Assembly: GCF_041146395.1 (NCBI RefSeq)
Contig: NC_090997.1
Span: 32,467,501 to 32,531,500 of the forward strand
DNA from: Eulemur rufifrons
Taxonomy: Eukaryota > Chordata > Mammalia > Primates > Lemuridae
Direction of reading: 5' to 3'
DNA length: 64,000 nucleotides
The notes beneath the pieces were generated by a model that was not told the origin of the DNA, searched no databases, and saw only the letters and a list, made by a program, of their open reading frames with translations. A program made the position numbers and the translations under genes. This document shows, in pieces, positions 50,020-62,299 of the stretch (positions within the stretch are counted from its first letter, which is position 1; every line of letters starts with the position of its first letter).

Positions 50020-50480
50020 AGGGGGGAGTTGGGAAGGTTTCATGGAGGAGTGACAGTTCTGCTGGGACTTGTAAGAAATATTAAGAGTTTGGCAGATGGA
50101 GAGGGGATGAGCATTCCAGGCAGAGAATGGTGTGAGAAGGCACATGTGGGCATTGGTAAACCCTCCAGGGATGCTAGAGTGCTAGGCACATGGGGAAGGG
50201 CAGGGAGGGGAGGCCTAAACGGCAGGCTGGGGCTTTGGGTGCTGGGCTAAGAGTCTGAACATTGACCCATAAACAATGTGGACCCATAAGAGGTTTTTCC
50301 AGAGAATGACGTGATCAGATTTGTTTCCTACAAAAGAAATTGTCTGTCTACCATTTGAAGAGAGGAGAACTCCAGGCAGGAAAAGCAATTAGGAAGCTAC
50401 TTCAATGATCCAGGTGATAAAACATTAAGGGCCTTAACTAAGCCCATGGAAGTTGGGATGAAAAGGCAGGAGCAAATGAG
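50020..50480 (+). repeat. Ancient interspersed repeat (unassigned)
   Basis: 'aggtttcatggaggagtgac', 'gagcattccaggcagagaat', 'aatgacgtgatcagatttgt' and 'caatgatccaggtgataaaa' appear in the order of a common old mammalian repeat. Confidence 0.5.
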
Positions 50481-51220
50481 AAAGAGATTTAGGAGGCAGA
50501 ATCAATTGTAATTAGGGACAGAGAAAGAGGTATTGAAAATGGGTCCATGATGTAATGCTGAGTAGAAGGTCTTGGTATAGGTTAAGATACTATAAGATAA
50601 AAACCAATTTCTGGTGAAAAATGGTTAATTTGATTTCAGAAAAAGTTGAAAGTGTTGTTAAAAAAAAAAAAAGGGTAAATGAATGAAAAGTTTGGCTGTA
50701 CCTGTGTTAAACTGAATGGAACTAATCGATTGGTGATGGGATTGGAGTTTACATTCACCCTTTAAATGTTAAGCCAGGAAGAGATGAACTCCCATTTCCT
50801 TTCTCTTATTATTTCAATGCAGCCAGTCGAGATTTGGAGTTCATGTAATCAGGGCTACTTTAAAAAAATTATTCATTCTACTAATCACACACACTATCTA
50901 TAATGTGCTTAAAATATAATTAGGGAGATGAAACAAGGACACTTGAAATGACAACATTAGACTTTAAATACACACCAAATGAGTGATGTAGATAAAAATG
51001 AGATTATTTTCAGTTAAAACATTCAGAGAAAGCTTCAAAGTCTTCTTTCCCTTCTACTTCTTTTTTCTGACACTTATCAATGAGGTGTCTTTCTCCCCTT
51101 GTTCATACCCATAGGCTAGCAGAAGGGTTGAACAGAAAAATATCGTTGAAACATAACTAAAATGTGTTAGAGGCCCAGAAATTCTCAATGGCAGAAAGTT
51201 AGAGGTCAGACGGTCAGTGA
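50481..51220. other. Intergenic, no recognised feature
   Basis: AT-rich with a 14-A run near 50659. No gene seen. Confidence 0.4.
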
Positions 51221-51224
51221 GAAC

Positions 51225-51365
51225 AGTGCTTCTCAATTTGAATGTGCTCTTGAGGCACTTGGAAATCTTGTTAAAATGCAGACTCTGATTCTCCAAGTGG
51301 AATCTGGCGCTCTGCATTTCTAAGGACTCTAAAGTCATGCCTTAATGCTGCTGAAAATCCAGGTG
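51225..51365 (+). mobile_element. MER5-like hAT fragment
   Basis: 'agtgcttctcaatttgaatg', 'tgttaaaatgcagactctga', 'ctctgcatttctaaggactc'. Confidence 0.6.
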
Positions 51366-51399
51366 CTCGGGCACTTCCTGTCAGCATGGTCGAAGCTAT

Positions 51400-51530
51400 T
51401 GGCAGTGGAGTTTAGACAGACTTGAGACAGAATATTGCCTCTGTCAATTGGTAGGTGGTTGACCTTGGGCAAGTTATTAAACCTCAATCTAAGTTTTCTC
51501 TTCTGTAACAGTAATACCTTACTTATGGGG
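51400..51530 (+). repeat. MIR SINE
   Basis: 'ggttgaccttgggcaagtta', 'ttaaacctcaatctaagttt'. Confidence 0.7.
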
Positions 51531-51718
51531 CTGATAGTGTCATTGTGCTTTCTGACATCTTTGGTAACCTTGAGGATAGCTTTTATGCTCAGATTTTCAG
51601 GGGCTGTTTTGGTTTTAAAAAGTAGTATTCATTTTAAATAAAGTTATGAATTCAAAAATTTAAGAGCTTAGACTTGAGTAGATGCCCATGTTTGAGTCTT
51701 AGCTCTATATGACTTATT

Positions 51719-52174
51719 GTTTTTATTTCAGGATATTACAGGGGTACAAATGTTTAGGTTACATATATTGCCTTTGTCCCACCCAGGTCAGAGTTTCAAG
51801 CATGTCCATCCCCCAGACGGTGCACACAGCACCCATTAGGTGTGAATATACCCATACCCCCTTCCCCCTTCCATCTTCCTGACATTCAATGAATGTTATT
51901 ACTATATGTGCACTTAAGTGTTGATCAGTTATACCAATTTGATGGTGAGTACATGTGGTGCTTATTTTTCCATTCTTGGGATACTTCACTTAGTAGAATG
52001 GGCTCCAGCTCCATCCAGGGTAATACAAGAGGTGCTAGATCACCATTGTTTTTTGTGGCTGAGTAGAACTCCATGATATACCTATACAACATTTTATTAA
52101 TCCAGTCATGTATTGATGGGCACTTGGGTTGTTTCCACATCTTTGCAATTGTGAATTGTGCTGCTATGGGCCAG
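51719..52174 (-). mobile_element. 5'-truncated L1 with target-site duplication
   Basis: Antisense L1 3' end: 'tatttcaggatattacaggg' at its tail side, then 3' UTR and the last part of ORF2 (minus-strand YRYIMEFYSATKNNG and SEVSQEWKNKH). Flanking tgacttat at 51710-51717 and 52175-52182 is a perfect 8-bp direct repeat. The ORF2 end is moderately intact. Confidence 0.8.
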
Positions 52175-52182
52175 TGACTTAT

Positions 52183-52345
52183 CCTCATACACATCAACTC
52201 ACTTAACTGTCACTACAACCCTGTATAGGTGCCATTATTACTCCCAGCTGAGGTCTCACTTTCCACTTCTGTAATCTGGGAATACTTACAGGGTAGTTGT
52301 CAGGAATAAATGAGTTAATGCATAAAAAACACTTAGAAAAGGCTT
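52183..52345 (+). repeat. MIR SINE part
   Basis: 'ggtgccattattactcccag' and 'ggaataaatgagttaatgca' are MIR blocks next to the L1 insertion. Confidence 0.55.
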
Positions 52346-53130
52346 TGTGCATAAAAAGCTTTTATCATTATTCCTTAAGCCTTTGTTGGGTTCAACTCAT
52401 AAATCTTAGCTTTTTATTTATAAATCTAGTGAATTTTAACAATGATTTATAAGGTAACATTTACAACCTAATTAATTTACCTTATACACTTTAAATTGCA
52501 CCAATCCAGCATTTTTTATTTTCAAGAAATTCAGTTGTCTAAAAAACAAACAATATAAAGTACCTAAATAATTCTCATAAATCTAAAACTTTATACTTAT
52601 AAATATGGGGAGTTTTAAGTAGTAACAGCAATGGGACTGATACATATGGTCCACTTGGAGTACAGACAATGAAGAAGTACATGACATGTAGAGAATTTAA
52701 AAACAATAAAAAAAACAATTAAATGATGGTTTTTATTATCATCATACATTGCCATGGTAACAATAACAGTGACAAAATACTCCTCTAAGCTGGAATGGAC
52801 CACTCTTAGTCTTTACCCCTTCATACACCCATTAAGTTCTCTTTAATGTTCCAACACAGCTTAAAATGTTAGCAAAATTCTGTTTTACTTTTCAATTAAA
52901 AATAACAAGTCTAACTTGTCCCTCAGCTTCTCTATTAACTACTATAGTATGTCATTGAATATTATAAGTAATTAAAATATCAAATATTCACTAATTTTTC
53001 CCTAAACCTAGCTTAAAATATTAATACTATAGGTTTGATTTATGTGACCATTTATGCATTTGATTATTTTCCCAAGGCTTTACAATATTGACTCAATAAT
53101 GGAACACTTTAGCATAGAATCTAAACTATG
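52346..53130. other. AT-rich intergenic, no recognised feature
   Basis: Very AT-rich with no repeat or gene recognised. Confidence 0.4.
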
Positions 53131-53134
53131 TCAT

Positions 53135-53333
53135 GGATTAAGAGTATAAATTCTTGGGGCAAACTGCCTGTTTTGAAGACTGGCCCTGTCACTTGCTAGC
53201 TGTGTAACCCTGGGCTATTATATAACCTCTCTGTGTCTCAGTTTCCTCATCTATCAAATGGGGACACTAATAGTAGGTAGCTACCTTATAAAATAACTAA
53301 ATTATTATACTAAACTGCTTAGTATATGTTAGA
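53135..53333 (+). repeat. MIR SINE
   Basis: Well-preserved sense MIR: 'gcaaactgcctgttttgaag', 'gtcacttgctagctgtgtaa', 'cctctctgtgtctcagtttc', 'ctcatctatcaaatggggac'. Confidence 0.9.
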
Positions 53334-53740
53334 AATCGATTGACCATATAAGCATAGGTCTTTATACAAATTCTCTATTCCATTTTATTAATCTATTCAT
53401 CTATTTTTAGACCAATACTATACTGTCTGGATTAGTGGCTTCATATAGAGTGTTGAAATCAGGTAGCACACGTTCTCCAAAGTTCTTTTTCAAGGTTGCT
53501 TTGCTATCCATCACTAGTGCAAGTATCTGGGCCTGAAACTTTCTTTCTGGGAAAGTTTTTAATTTTGAATTCAATTTCTCTAACAGATACAGGGCTATTT
53601 CTTTTTTAAAATTTCTTACAGTGTCAATTTTGATAATTTGAGTCTTTCAAGGAATTTTTCCATTTCATGTAAGTTGACAAATTTATTGGTATAAAGTTGT
53701 TTATAAATAGTACCATATTCTTTAAAAAATATGTTGTTTC
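53334..53740 (-). mobile_element. Older L1, antisense, left part
   Basis: 'gattgaccatataagcatag' and 'gaatttttccatttcatgta' are antisense ORF2 pieces, with an internal deletion near 53540. The same element resumes at 56391 after the nested L1. Confidence 0.75.
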
Positions 53741-56368
53741 TGTCTACTCAAACTATTGCAGGAAATCGAAGAGGAGGGAATACTTTCAAACTCATTTTAT
53801 GAGGACAGCATTACCCTGATTCCAAAACCAGAAAAAAAAAACACAACAAAAAAGAAAACTACAGGCCACTATCCCTGATGAACATAGATATAAAAATTCT
53901 CAACAAGATACTAGCAAACTGAATTCAACAGCACATTAAAAACATCATTTACTATGATTAAGAGGGATTCTTCTTAGGGATACAAGGATGACTTAACATA
54001 CACAAATCAACAAATGTGATATACACATTAATATTAGTAGAAAGACAAAAAACATACGATCATTTCAATAAATGCTGAAAAAACATTTGACAAATTTCAA
54101 CATCCCTTCATGATAAAAACTCCCAACAAACTAGGTACTTCAACATAGTAAATGCCATATATGACAAACCCACAGCTAACATCATACTAAATGGAGAAAA
54201 GTAGATAGCTTTTCTTCTAAAAGCTGGAATAAGGCAAGTGTACCCAATTTCATCACTTCTGTTAAACATAGTCCTGGAAGTCCTAGCCAGAGCAATTAGG
54301 CAAGAGACAGAAATAAAGCCATCCAAATTAGAAAGGAGAAAGTCAAATTGTTCCTGTTTGCAGATGACACAGTCTTATATATAGAAAACTCTAAAGATTC
54401 AAACAAAAATCGGTTAAAACTAATAAATGAATTAAGTAAACTTGCAAGATACAAAATCAATATACAAAAATCAATAGTGTTTCTATATGCTAATAGTGAA
54501 TTATCTATAAAAGAAATCAAGAAAATAATTCCACTTACATTAGGTATGAAATAATAAGATACATGGGAATAAACTTAACGAGGTGCAAGATCTCTACACT
54601 GAAAGCTATAAAACATTGGTTAAAGAAATTGAAGAGGACACAAATACATGGAAAGACATCCCATGTTCATGTATTAGAAGAATTAATATTCTTAAAATGG
54701 CCATATTGCCCTAAGTGATCCACAGATTTAATGCAATCTTTATCAAAACACCAATGACATTCTTCACAGAAATAGAAAAAACATCCTAAAATTCATATGG
54801 AACCACAAAAGGCCCAGAGCAATCCTAAGTAAAAATTACAAAGCTGGAAGCATCACACTACTTGACTTCAAAATATACTACAAAGCTATAGTAACCAAAA
54901 GAGCATGGTATTGCCATAAAAACAGACACGTAGACCAATGGAATAGAATGGAGAACTCAGAAATAAATTTATGCACCTATAGCCAACCACTTTTTGACAA
55001 AGAGGCCAGAACAAACATTGGGGAAAAGCAGATACCCAAATGCAGAAGAATGAGACTAGACTCCTACATTTCAACACATACAAAATTCAATTCAAAATGG
55101 ATTAAAGACCTAAATGTGGAACCCAAAATTATGAAACTACTAGAAGAAAACATAGGGAAAATGCTTCATGACATTAGGCTGGGCAAGGATTTTTAAAATA
55201 AGACCTCAAAAGCACAGCCAATAAAAGCAAAATAGGCAAATGAGATTATATCACACCAAAAAGTTTCTGCACAGCAAAGGAAACAATCAACAGAGTGAAG
55301 AAATGACTTATAGAACAGGAGAAAATATTTGCAAACTATATATCTGACAAGGGTTTAATGTCCAGAATACATAAGGAAGTCAACACAATAAAACATATAA
55401 TCCAATTTAAAATTGGTCAAAAGATGTGAATAGACATTTCTCAAAAGAAGACATACAAATGGCCAACAGGTATATGAAAATATGCTCAACATCACTAATC
55501 ATCAGGGACATGCAAATCTAAACCACAAAGACATACCACTTCACTCCAGTTAGAATGGCCATTTTCAGAAAAACAAAAGGAAAGTGTTGGCAGGGATGTG
55601 AAGAAAAGGGATCAATCCCACTATTGGTAGGATTGTAAACTAGTACAGTTATGAAAAACAGTCTGTAGGTTTCTCAAAAAATTAAAAATAGTACTATATG
55701 ATCCAGCAATCCCACTACTCATTATATAACTGAAGGAAATGAAATTAGTGTATTGAAGAAGTATCTGCACTCCCATATTTATTGCACACTATTTATAATA
55801 GCCAAAATATGGAACCAACCAAAGTGTCCATCAACAGATGAATGGATACAGAAAATGTGGTATATACACATAGTGGAATACTATTCATCCATAAAAAGAA
55901 TGAAATCCTGTCACTTGTGACATTGATGAACCTGGATGACATCATGTTAAATGAAATAAGCCAGACATAGAAAGACAAACACCACGTGATCTCACTCATA
56001 CATGGAATCTAAAGAAAAGAGTTGATATCCTAGAAGCAAAGAGAAGAGCAGTGGTTAACAGAGATTGAGGAAGCAAAGAGTGTGGGGAGAATGGGGAGAT
56101 CTTGGTTTTGTATCGACTGGTAGAAAATTACAATTAGGAGGAATAAGTTCTAGTATTCTAGTACACAGCAGGGTGACTATGATTAATGGCTAAGTATTGA
56201 ATACTAAAAAAATAGCTAGAAGAGCTAGAAGAGCTTTTGAATGTTCTCACCACAAAGAAATGAACAATGTATGAGATGATATATACACTAACTACCCTGA
56301 TTGGATCATTATATATGTATCAAAACATCAAATTATACCCCTAAATATGTATAATTACAACATGCCAA
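53741..56368 (+). mobile_element. 5'-truncated L1 nested in an opposite-strand L1
   Basis: Begins inside ORF2 at 'tgtctactcaaactattgca', continues through the reverse-transcriptase core ([11 protein letters not shown] at about 54354-54386), the C-terminal domain and the 3' UTR to an A-rich end. Target-site duplications tttaaaaaatatgttgtttc (53721-53740) and tttaaaaaatacatattatt (from 56369) flank it. Many stops: inactive. Confidence 0.88.
54348..54554 (+). pseudogene. L1 ORF2 reverse-transcriptase fragment
   Basis: Open piece of 68 codons with the FADD catalytic motif followed by [20 protein letters not shown]. It is one surviving segment of a broken ORF2. Confidence 0.85.
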
Positions 56369-56390
56369 TTTAAAAAATACATATTATTTC

Positions 56391-56900
56391 CATAGATAGG
56401 CCTAGTCTTTCATTCCAGATATTGGTAATTTGTTTTCTTTCTTTTTTTCTTGATTGGCCTTGCTAAAGATTTATAACTTTTGTAAATCATTCAAAAGAAC
56501 CAAATTGCTTTGTTCATTTTCTCTATTACTTGTCTATTTTCTATTTAATTGATGAGTTGATATCTGTTTTATTTTTATTATTTCCTTCCTTTCATTTACT
56601 TTGAGTTTAATCTGCTTAATGTAAAAGATTCTTAATATACTTAGGTTCTTAAAGTGGAAGCTGAGATCATTGACTTTTAGACATTTTGTGTTTCAAATAT
56701 CAGCAAATAAATCTATAAAAATTTCCCTCTAAGCACTGTTTTAGCTGTATTCCACGCGTTTTTATGTGCCTTTTTCATTTTTATTCAGTTCAAAATAAAT
56801 ACTTTCTAATTTATCTTGTATTTTCCTTATGGATTAGTTCATGGTTAATAATTTAATTTCCGATTATTTTTCTTTCTGTGGGCTCTTAACTTTTCCCCTT
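56391..56900 (-). mobile_element. Older L1, antisense, right part
   Basis: Antisense ORF2 continuing from 53740: 'cttgattggccttgctaaag', 'atttattatttccttccttt'-like text and 'ttttagctgtattccacgcg'. Confidence 0.75.
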
Positions 56901-57650
56901 CAGGTAATCTTCCTGTACCCCTCTGCTTATTGCACTGCAGTTTCTTTTGCATTTATTTAAGAAGAGAAGGACAACTAGGCTGGTGCTTTGAGGAAAATGA
57001 TTAAGCTGATTATTTAGGTGAATTATTATGGATTGAGAAGTTGCTGTGTGCTCAATGCTGATCTATTTTATCAATAGCTTCTGGGACTAGCCTCACAGCT
57101 ATAGGGAGAAGGAATGTTCCTGGTATCTTTAGTGTAAAATGTTTCCAAAATTCTAGGGTTTAAGGCACCTGCATCATGCTCTAGGAAAGGATTTTTATAG
57201 TTTAAATTGTTGACGTTACTTAATCCCAACATTTTTTCTAAGTTATGGTGATATATATTCAAATATTTGGAGAGTCTTAGGCTTTAACTTCCTTTTTTCA
57301 ATGGGAGGAAATTCTGATATGGGTCTAAGACAAAATGGAGTCCCCAAGGACTCGCTGGGACTGGTTTCACTGTGCTTACAGAGGTAGTGCCAGGTTGTGT
57401 GCCCAGGGAAAGGGGCCATACAATAAGCCATTATCATCTGGACTTGCCTGCCATCTGGACCTTTTGATAAGTCCAGGAAACAATTATCTAAGTGTGGAGT
57501 CTATATGGTGGCGCAGGTCTGGAGGATTCTCCTATAAATCTCTCTCAGAGTAAAAGCACATGGTGGCTGAATAGGAATATGTGGGTTGTTGCCATCCTTT
57601 CTACCTCAAACATGATTAAGATATAACAGTTTGCCAAGCAACTGGAATAA
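56901..57650. other. Intergenic, no recognised feature
   Basis: No repeat or gene recognised. Confidence 0.4.
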
Positions 57651-57654
57651 CAGC

Positions 57655-57825
57655 TAATAATATTAGCTAACATTTATTGAGCACTTTCTATGGATCAGGA
57701 ACTATGCTAAATCTTTCATAGCCTATCTTATGTAAATCACACGAAGTCCCTAAGCTAAATACTGGTGTTATCAGCCTCTTTGCATTTGAGGAACTAAGTG
57801 AGTTGCCTCAGGTCACTTACAAGGA
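57655..57825 (-). repeat. MIR SINE
   Basis: 'gctaacatttattgagcact', 'tttctatggatcaggaacta', 'tgagttgcctcaggtcactt'. Confidence 0.8.
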
Positions 57826-58529
57826 CATTTTCTTCCGACCTGTTTACACCCAGTATAGCTTATCAAAATAATGAGGAGACTTCCCTCTTTGTCCTGGGCA
57901 TTTGGTCACTTTCTGTAATAGAGCCAACCTTGTTTACAGGGCAATTGGAAGTCAAATGTATTTGGAAAAGCTCTCAATAGAATAGGCATCACAAGGATTG
58001 AAACATTTTCTTCCAGTGGTGTGGTCTCTATTACACAGCAAAACAAATGATGCAGAGAAACCCAAGACATTTTTGACAAGCTTCACACTGACAATGGGAG
58101 CAGGCAGCACTTCCAAATCCCATTTGTTTCTCCACTGCATACTAATCCCAGAGTTTATCAGTTTGAATTTATTCCCCAAAGAATAACTCCAGACTTAAGA
58201 ATTCATTCTTAATTCTTAATTCTTGAGGGGAAATTTCCATATCCTGCATTAATAATCATAAGAATTCAGCAGCAATGTCACCAAGAGCACTCAGAAAACT
58301 GTTCTGTTCTCTCACATAGAGACAGTTTGATAATGAACTGATAAATAGAACCTTGAGGAATCAAAATTTACAACATAATACTTGTCATTCAGACATGTTT
58401 TCAATATGATGGCTCTAATAACGTACCTCCAAAGCATTTATTATAATGCATAGAAGAGAAAAATATTGGGGAAAGAGAATCAGCTATGCTTATCCAGATT
58501 TTCCCTTTTAATATGAAACTCCTGGATGT

Positions 58530-58760
58530 AGGGTCAGCGTCATGGACGTGTGACCTGTGCATTTGCACAGCACCCAGACTCAGAAGGACCCTGCACTCGC
58601 TTTAATGCCCAGCAGTCATCCTCATGAAATTGTGAATAATTTTATCTCTGAATTCATTTTTTGTAAACTAAGTATGATGGAACAATGAAGCACGTGGGTG
58701 AGCAGAGATATGTACACTAGGCATGCCCACCACTCCTCAGCACCCAACTGCATTTAGTGT
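58530..58760 (+). repeat. Ancient repeat (probable DNA transposon, unassigned)
   Basis: 'gaccctgcactcgctttaat', 'atgaaattgtgaataatttt' and 'gtgagcagagatatgtacac' match the general form of a frequent old mammalian repeat. Confidence 0.45.
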
Positions 58761-59567
58761 TTATGATACCCCATGAGCACAGGACTCTGGTGGACCCACA
58801 ATACATGAGAATTCTCATATTCTCAAAGGAATACAAGGATAAGTGTGTTAAGCATATGACTGAGTCTGTGGGAAAATGTGACAGTCCACATATTTCATTT
58901 GAACCAGAACTTGCTTCAAGTGCAAAAAGAAGGCAATGACATTCCGAGATACATGAGTGACAAAAGAATTCAATCATATCCTTTTTCCCATGTCCTTGTC
59001 ACTTTTTCATTTGCATCACTTCCCTGTATTACCCGTACAGAAAAATCCAGAACATAAAGGAAGGGAACGGCAGAGCAGCCCACAGTTCCTTTTCCTTTCA
59101 GTCCCTTCTTTGCTCATCAATAAGCTGAGGGTAGAGGGTGTCAGGAGAACGTGTACATATTAAGAAGTGAAATAAAACAGTTGAGTTTGTGAGGCATTTC
59201 TGCTGTTCTGGTAAGAACAAAATATATATGCATATATGAGCTACAAAATATAAATTGTGTAATTCTAGTGATTCTGCATATGAGTTAAATGCTTTTATAT
59301 TTGCATTGAAAACTGGCACCGCACAATATAAAGATGAATAGTAAAGTTTATGCTAATAGTTTAAAATTTAGGTTTTCTTTACCTAGAGTGACATTACATA
59401 GCAAATATAAAACCCCATGGCAAGTCAAGAGAGACTGCAGAAGGAAAAAGTTTTATGTTTTATAGTACCTTTAATGGTACATTTTCCTGCTTTTTTGAAT
59501 AAGGGGCTTCACAAATTATGTTCCTAGGTTTGAGCTCTGTAGCCACAGACATTCTCTCTCGGCATCC

Positions 59568-59640
59568 ATTTTGACCTTCACTGCATCTGACTGCTCTTTA
59601 ATACTGTAGGCTTGGGGTTATATAAACCTCTTAGCTGCAT
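59568..59640 (+). repeat. Left copy of a diverged direct repeat
   Basis: 'cattttgaccttcactgcat' through 'aaacctcttagctgcattga' recurs at 63773-63855. Flanks on either side do not match. Confidence 0.6.
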
Positions 59641-60236
59641 TGAAGACAGAGTTTGCATTTCTGTCTCTCCTTTTCCTTATTGCTTTTAGATAATATTTTA
59701 GAGAAGGGAAAACTGCCATTTCTACTTGGCTAATTAAAAACTTCTCTGGCTTTCTGGCTTTGCCATTGGGATGATGTAGTCAGTCCTGGGCCTATCTTCT
59801 ACTCCACTCCACCTTCTCGGCTTGTCTCTGTTGCTCTGGGTCAGGAATGGCTGCATTCCCAGCCTCTTCCCACCTGGGTTGCTCACACTGACTGCTGGCT
59901 GGGGCTATGAAAAAATGCCTTTGGGTATTAATCAGTGATGTATAAAAACCTTGCCCTTTAGAAGAAAAGAAAATGTGTAGTTTTAGTCATCTTTGAGAAA
60001 CCTAATTAGATACTATAATATTCCTATGGGATCTGAAAAGTCTGTATTTTTATATTAAAAAACTTGCAGCTTTTTCCTGGAGAAATGTACAAGTAATTTT
60101 CAATTCCTAGCTCACTTCATCTAGAGACTCACCCTCAGTCTCAGTAACTTCCTGCACTCAGTATCACATCCTGGTTGCAAAACTCATAATGGATTCTCTA
60201 GTAATTTTCTTATGTACATGCACATCAGTGATTTTC

Positions 60237-60557
60237 TGTATTGGCTGCTTTTTGCTCCTGAGCTCCGTAGCTAAGGAATGAATAATTACTCAAAACACAT
60301 AGTGTTTAGAGAAGGGGAGATGCCAAAGTCTGAAGGAGAAAATGGCCTCCTTAGCTAAGTTCCTCCACGTATTTCCAAGGACACGTGTAAAGGGTCAAGG
60401 CTGTCTGCTAATTTAACAATTTCCATACAGGTCAGCTGTTTTCAGCTGACTTTTGCACACAGCAAACAAGCAGCTTCGGGCAGGTGTTTTCGCCTGACCC
60501 TTCATTCACCTGCTCACGTTCTTTCCATCCATCTTTCTTCTAGGCCCACTCCCCACA
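60237..60557 (-). repeat. 3' LTR of the provirus
   Basis: Plus-strand text runs from 'tgtattggctgctttttgct' to 'cccactccccaca', with TG...CA ends. It aligns with the 62300-62634 copy along its whole length with small indels. Confidence 0.92.
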
Positions 60558-60572
60558 CGTCCCCCTTTATTT
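60558..60572 (-). other. Polypurine tract
   Basis: Minus strand reads aaataaagggggacg directly before the 3' LTR: a purine run suited to priming plus-strand DNA synthesis. Confidence 0.7.
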
Positions 60573-60891
60573 AAAATTAGGGACGGAGTGTGAGTAGGAG
60601 AAAGATGTAAGCTTCAGCCAATGTCTTTCCATAATAGCATTGGGAGGTCATCAATTGGCAGATCCATCATCCCAGAAAGTAAAAAGACAGGAAGTGACGA
60701 GACCAAGCATGACTGGTTGATAACAGATATTTTTGGGTGGTCATGGGAATGCACCACATTGTATTATGTAAGTCAGTAACACAGGAAGATTAGAGGAATG
60801 ATGTATCACTGACTCCGTGATATTAAGCCAGTCTGTTCCGTTTCTCTGTCAGGAACGTGGAGGCAACCATACTCCTCCAGTCCATGTCGAG

Positions 60892-61236
60892 TCATTGGTA
60901 GACAGAGGGATCTCTGAGTCCCACCATGTTAGGTGAGCAGCCCTCAGGGTATCTGCTATTATGGGCAACAATAGCCAAATACGCTAGAAAAGTGTTCCCT
61001 GGGGTGTGAGGAGCCCCCAGTTGTGTTCCCATAGCTGAGGCTGGTGTCTCTAGTTGTTTCAATTGACCCCACCTGATCCTGGGCACCGTCATAGTGTTAC
61101 CTGTCAGCTGCGGCTGGAGGGAGAGACATTTCATTTGTGGAATCGGGTTGCTGGGTTGATTCTTCCAGCTCATGATGTAGGTGAACTCATCTGGAAGGGA
61201 ACCACTCGGGACCTGTAGAATTTTGAACACAAACAT
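60892..61236 (-). pseudogene. Proviral env-start remnant
   Basis: Open piece overlapping the end of the pol remnant in another frame. From about residue 35 it holds WGQLKQLETP-like sequence that resembles a class II env leader. Only the first part of env is present, with no transmembrane subunit recognised. The overlap with pol fits beta-like retrovirus organisation. Non-functional. Confidence 0.55.
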
Positions 61237-61560
61237 ATCCTCTTCCCCATGTTAACTCAATTACAATCAAAGGCCAATCTCTTGGAATTAAAGACAGCTG
61301 GGGAAGGCCGGGTTGTAGAGGTCCCATCGGGACTATAATATCATTAAGAGCTCTTAGGTCCTGGAGTAAATGCCACTTATTGTTCTTTTTAGGTATGATG
61401 AATACAGAAGTGTTCCATAGGCTCAGGGAAGGTTCTATGTGTCCCACTTTAAGTTGGTCCATGAGATTTTAATTGTTTTAATTTATCCTGCTTAATGGAC
61501 CACTGCTCTAGATGGGCGAATGAGTAGTCATTGTAAAGGTGTGGGTTGTATTGGATGCAC
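61187..61560 (-). pseudogene. Proviral pol remnant (RT start joined to apparent integrase end)
   Basis: The open segment 61187-61462 has class II-like reverse-transcriptase N-terminal motifs: [26 protein letters not shown] and [12 protein letters not shown]. Right after, at about 61252, it passes in frame into WGRGYVCV, which looks like the C-terminal end of integrase. The YXDD catalytic motif, RNase H and most of integrase are absent. A frameshift near 61462 separates it from more RT leader to about 61560. Non-functional. Confidence 0.75.
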
Positions 61561-61635
61561 CTGAGCAGTGGCCCCTAATGAAAAGGCTGAAGTTAGAAGA
61601 TTCTATTGTTCTAGCAAATCTCATCCCCAGAAAGA

Positions 61636-62148
61636 TTACCCCTCTCGTTGGCAATGTTGAAAAGTGGATGGGTTAACCAGGGGAGGACTAGAGTCCCCTT
61701 TGAGAGAGGGAGGAGGAGGAAGGCGCTCCTCCTGTTGAGCAGCAGAAGGCGATGGTGGAGAGAATGGCTCAGGATTCAGGAATTTTACGGCAGGGGACGC
61801 TGGCTCCTCCTGCAGAGCAGAGGAGCGGAGGAGGAGGAGCAGCTTCCCACAGATTAGAATCCGCAGAACATGTAAAGGAGTCAGCGCTGTTCGCACCAGG
61901 CTCCATGTAGCTAACACGGCAAGGGACACAGGAACTCCCTGTCTGAAATTCTTCTTAAAAACCTTCGCTACCTGTTCCCAGAGCTCTAAATCTAACGTGC
62001 CCTCATCTGGGAGCCAAGGGCAACGCTGTCTTACTGCACTTTAGAGTTGTCGTAAAGCTTTTGGTTCAACAGAACACCGGGCAACCTTTAAGAGTCGTTG
62101 CAAAGTGCGCAGATAAATTTGCTGATCTTTCGTCAGGTGCTGCCCCAT
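61636..62148 (-). pseudogene. Proviral gag remnant (matrix start and proline-rich part)
   Basis: Begins at an ATG at 62148 giving MGQ, where Gly2 is a possible myristoylation site. A stop codon at 62041-62043 breaks the frame after 35 codons; the same frame then continues to 61636 with a proline-rich stretch (FSPPSPSAAQQEERLPPPP). Capsid and nucleocapsid signatures (major homology region, CCHC zinc knuckles) are not seen. Non-functional. Confidence 0.65.
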
Positions 62149-62278
62149 TCTAGAAACCCCCTTCTGAACTACGCACGTCGGTCCCTTTCCCAAAGCAGCG
62201 GGCGGGACTGTCCCTTACCGGGATGATTCCCCTTGTGGTCCGGAGGGTGAAAACGCTCACTGGCCGCGCGGATTCATG

Positions 62279-62297
62279 AATCACATCGGGGTCACCG
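62279..62297 (-). other. Primer-binding site resembling tRNA-Trp
   Basis: Minus strand, three bases past the 5' LTR end: CGGTGACCCCGATGTGATT. It complements the 3' end of tRNA-Trp with about two mismatches. A Lys-type primer site, common in class II elements, is not present. Confidence 0.7.
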
Positions 62298-62299
62298 CC

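Noticed and set aside
60892..62148. Proviral gag/pol/env pieces as a captured, functional host gene
   Set aside because: A stop in gag, frameshifts in pol, and missing catalytic regions argue against a maintained protein.
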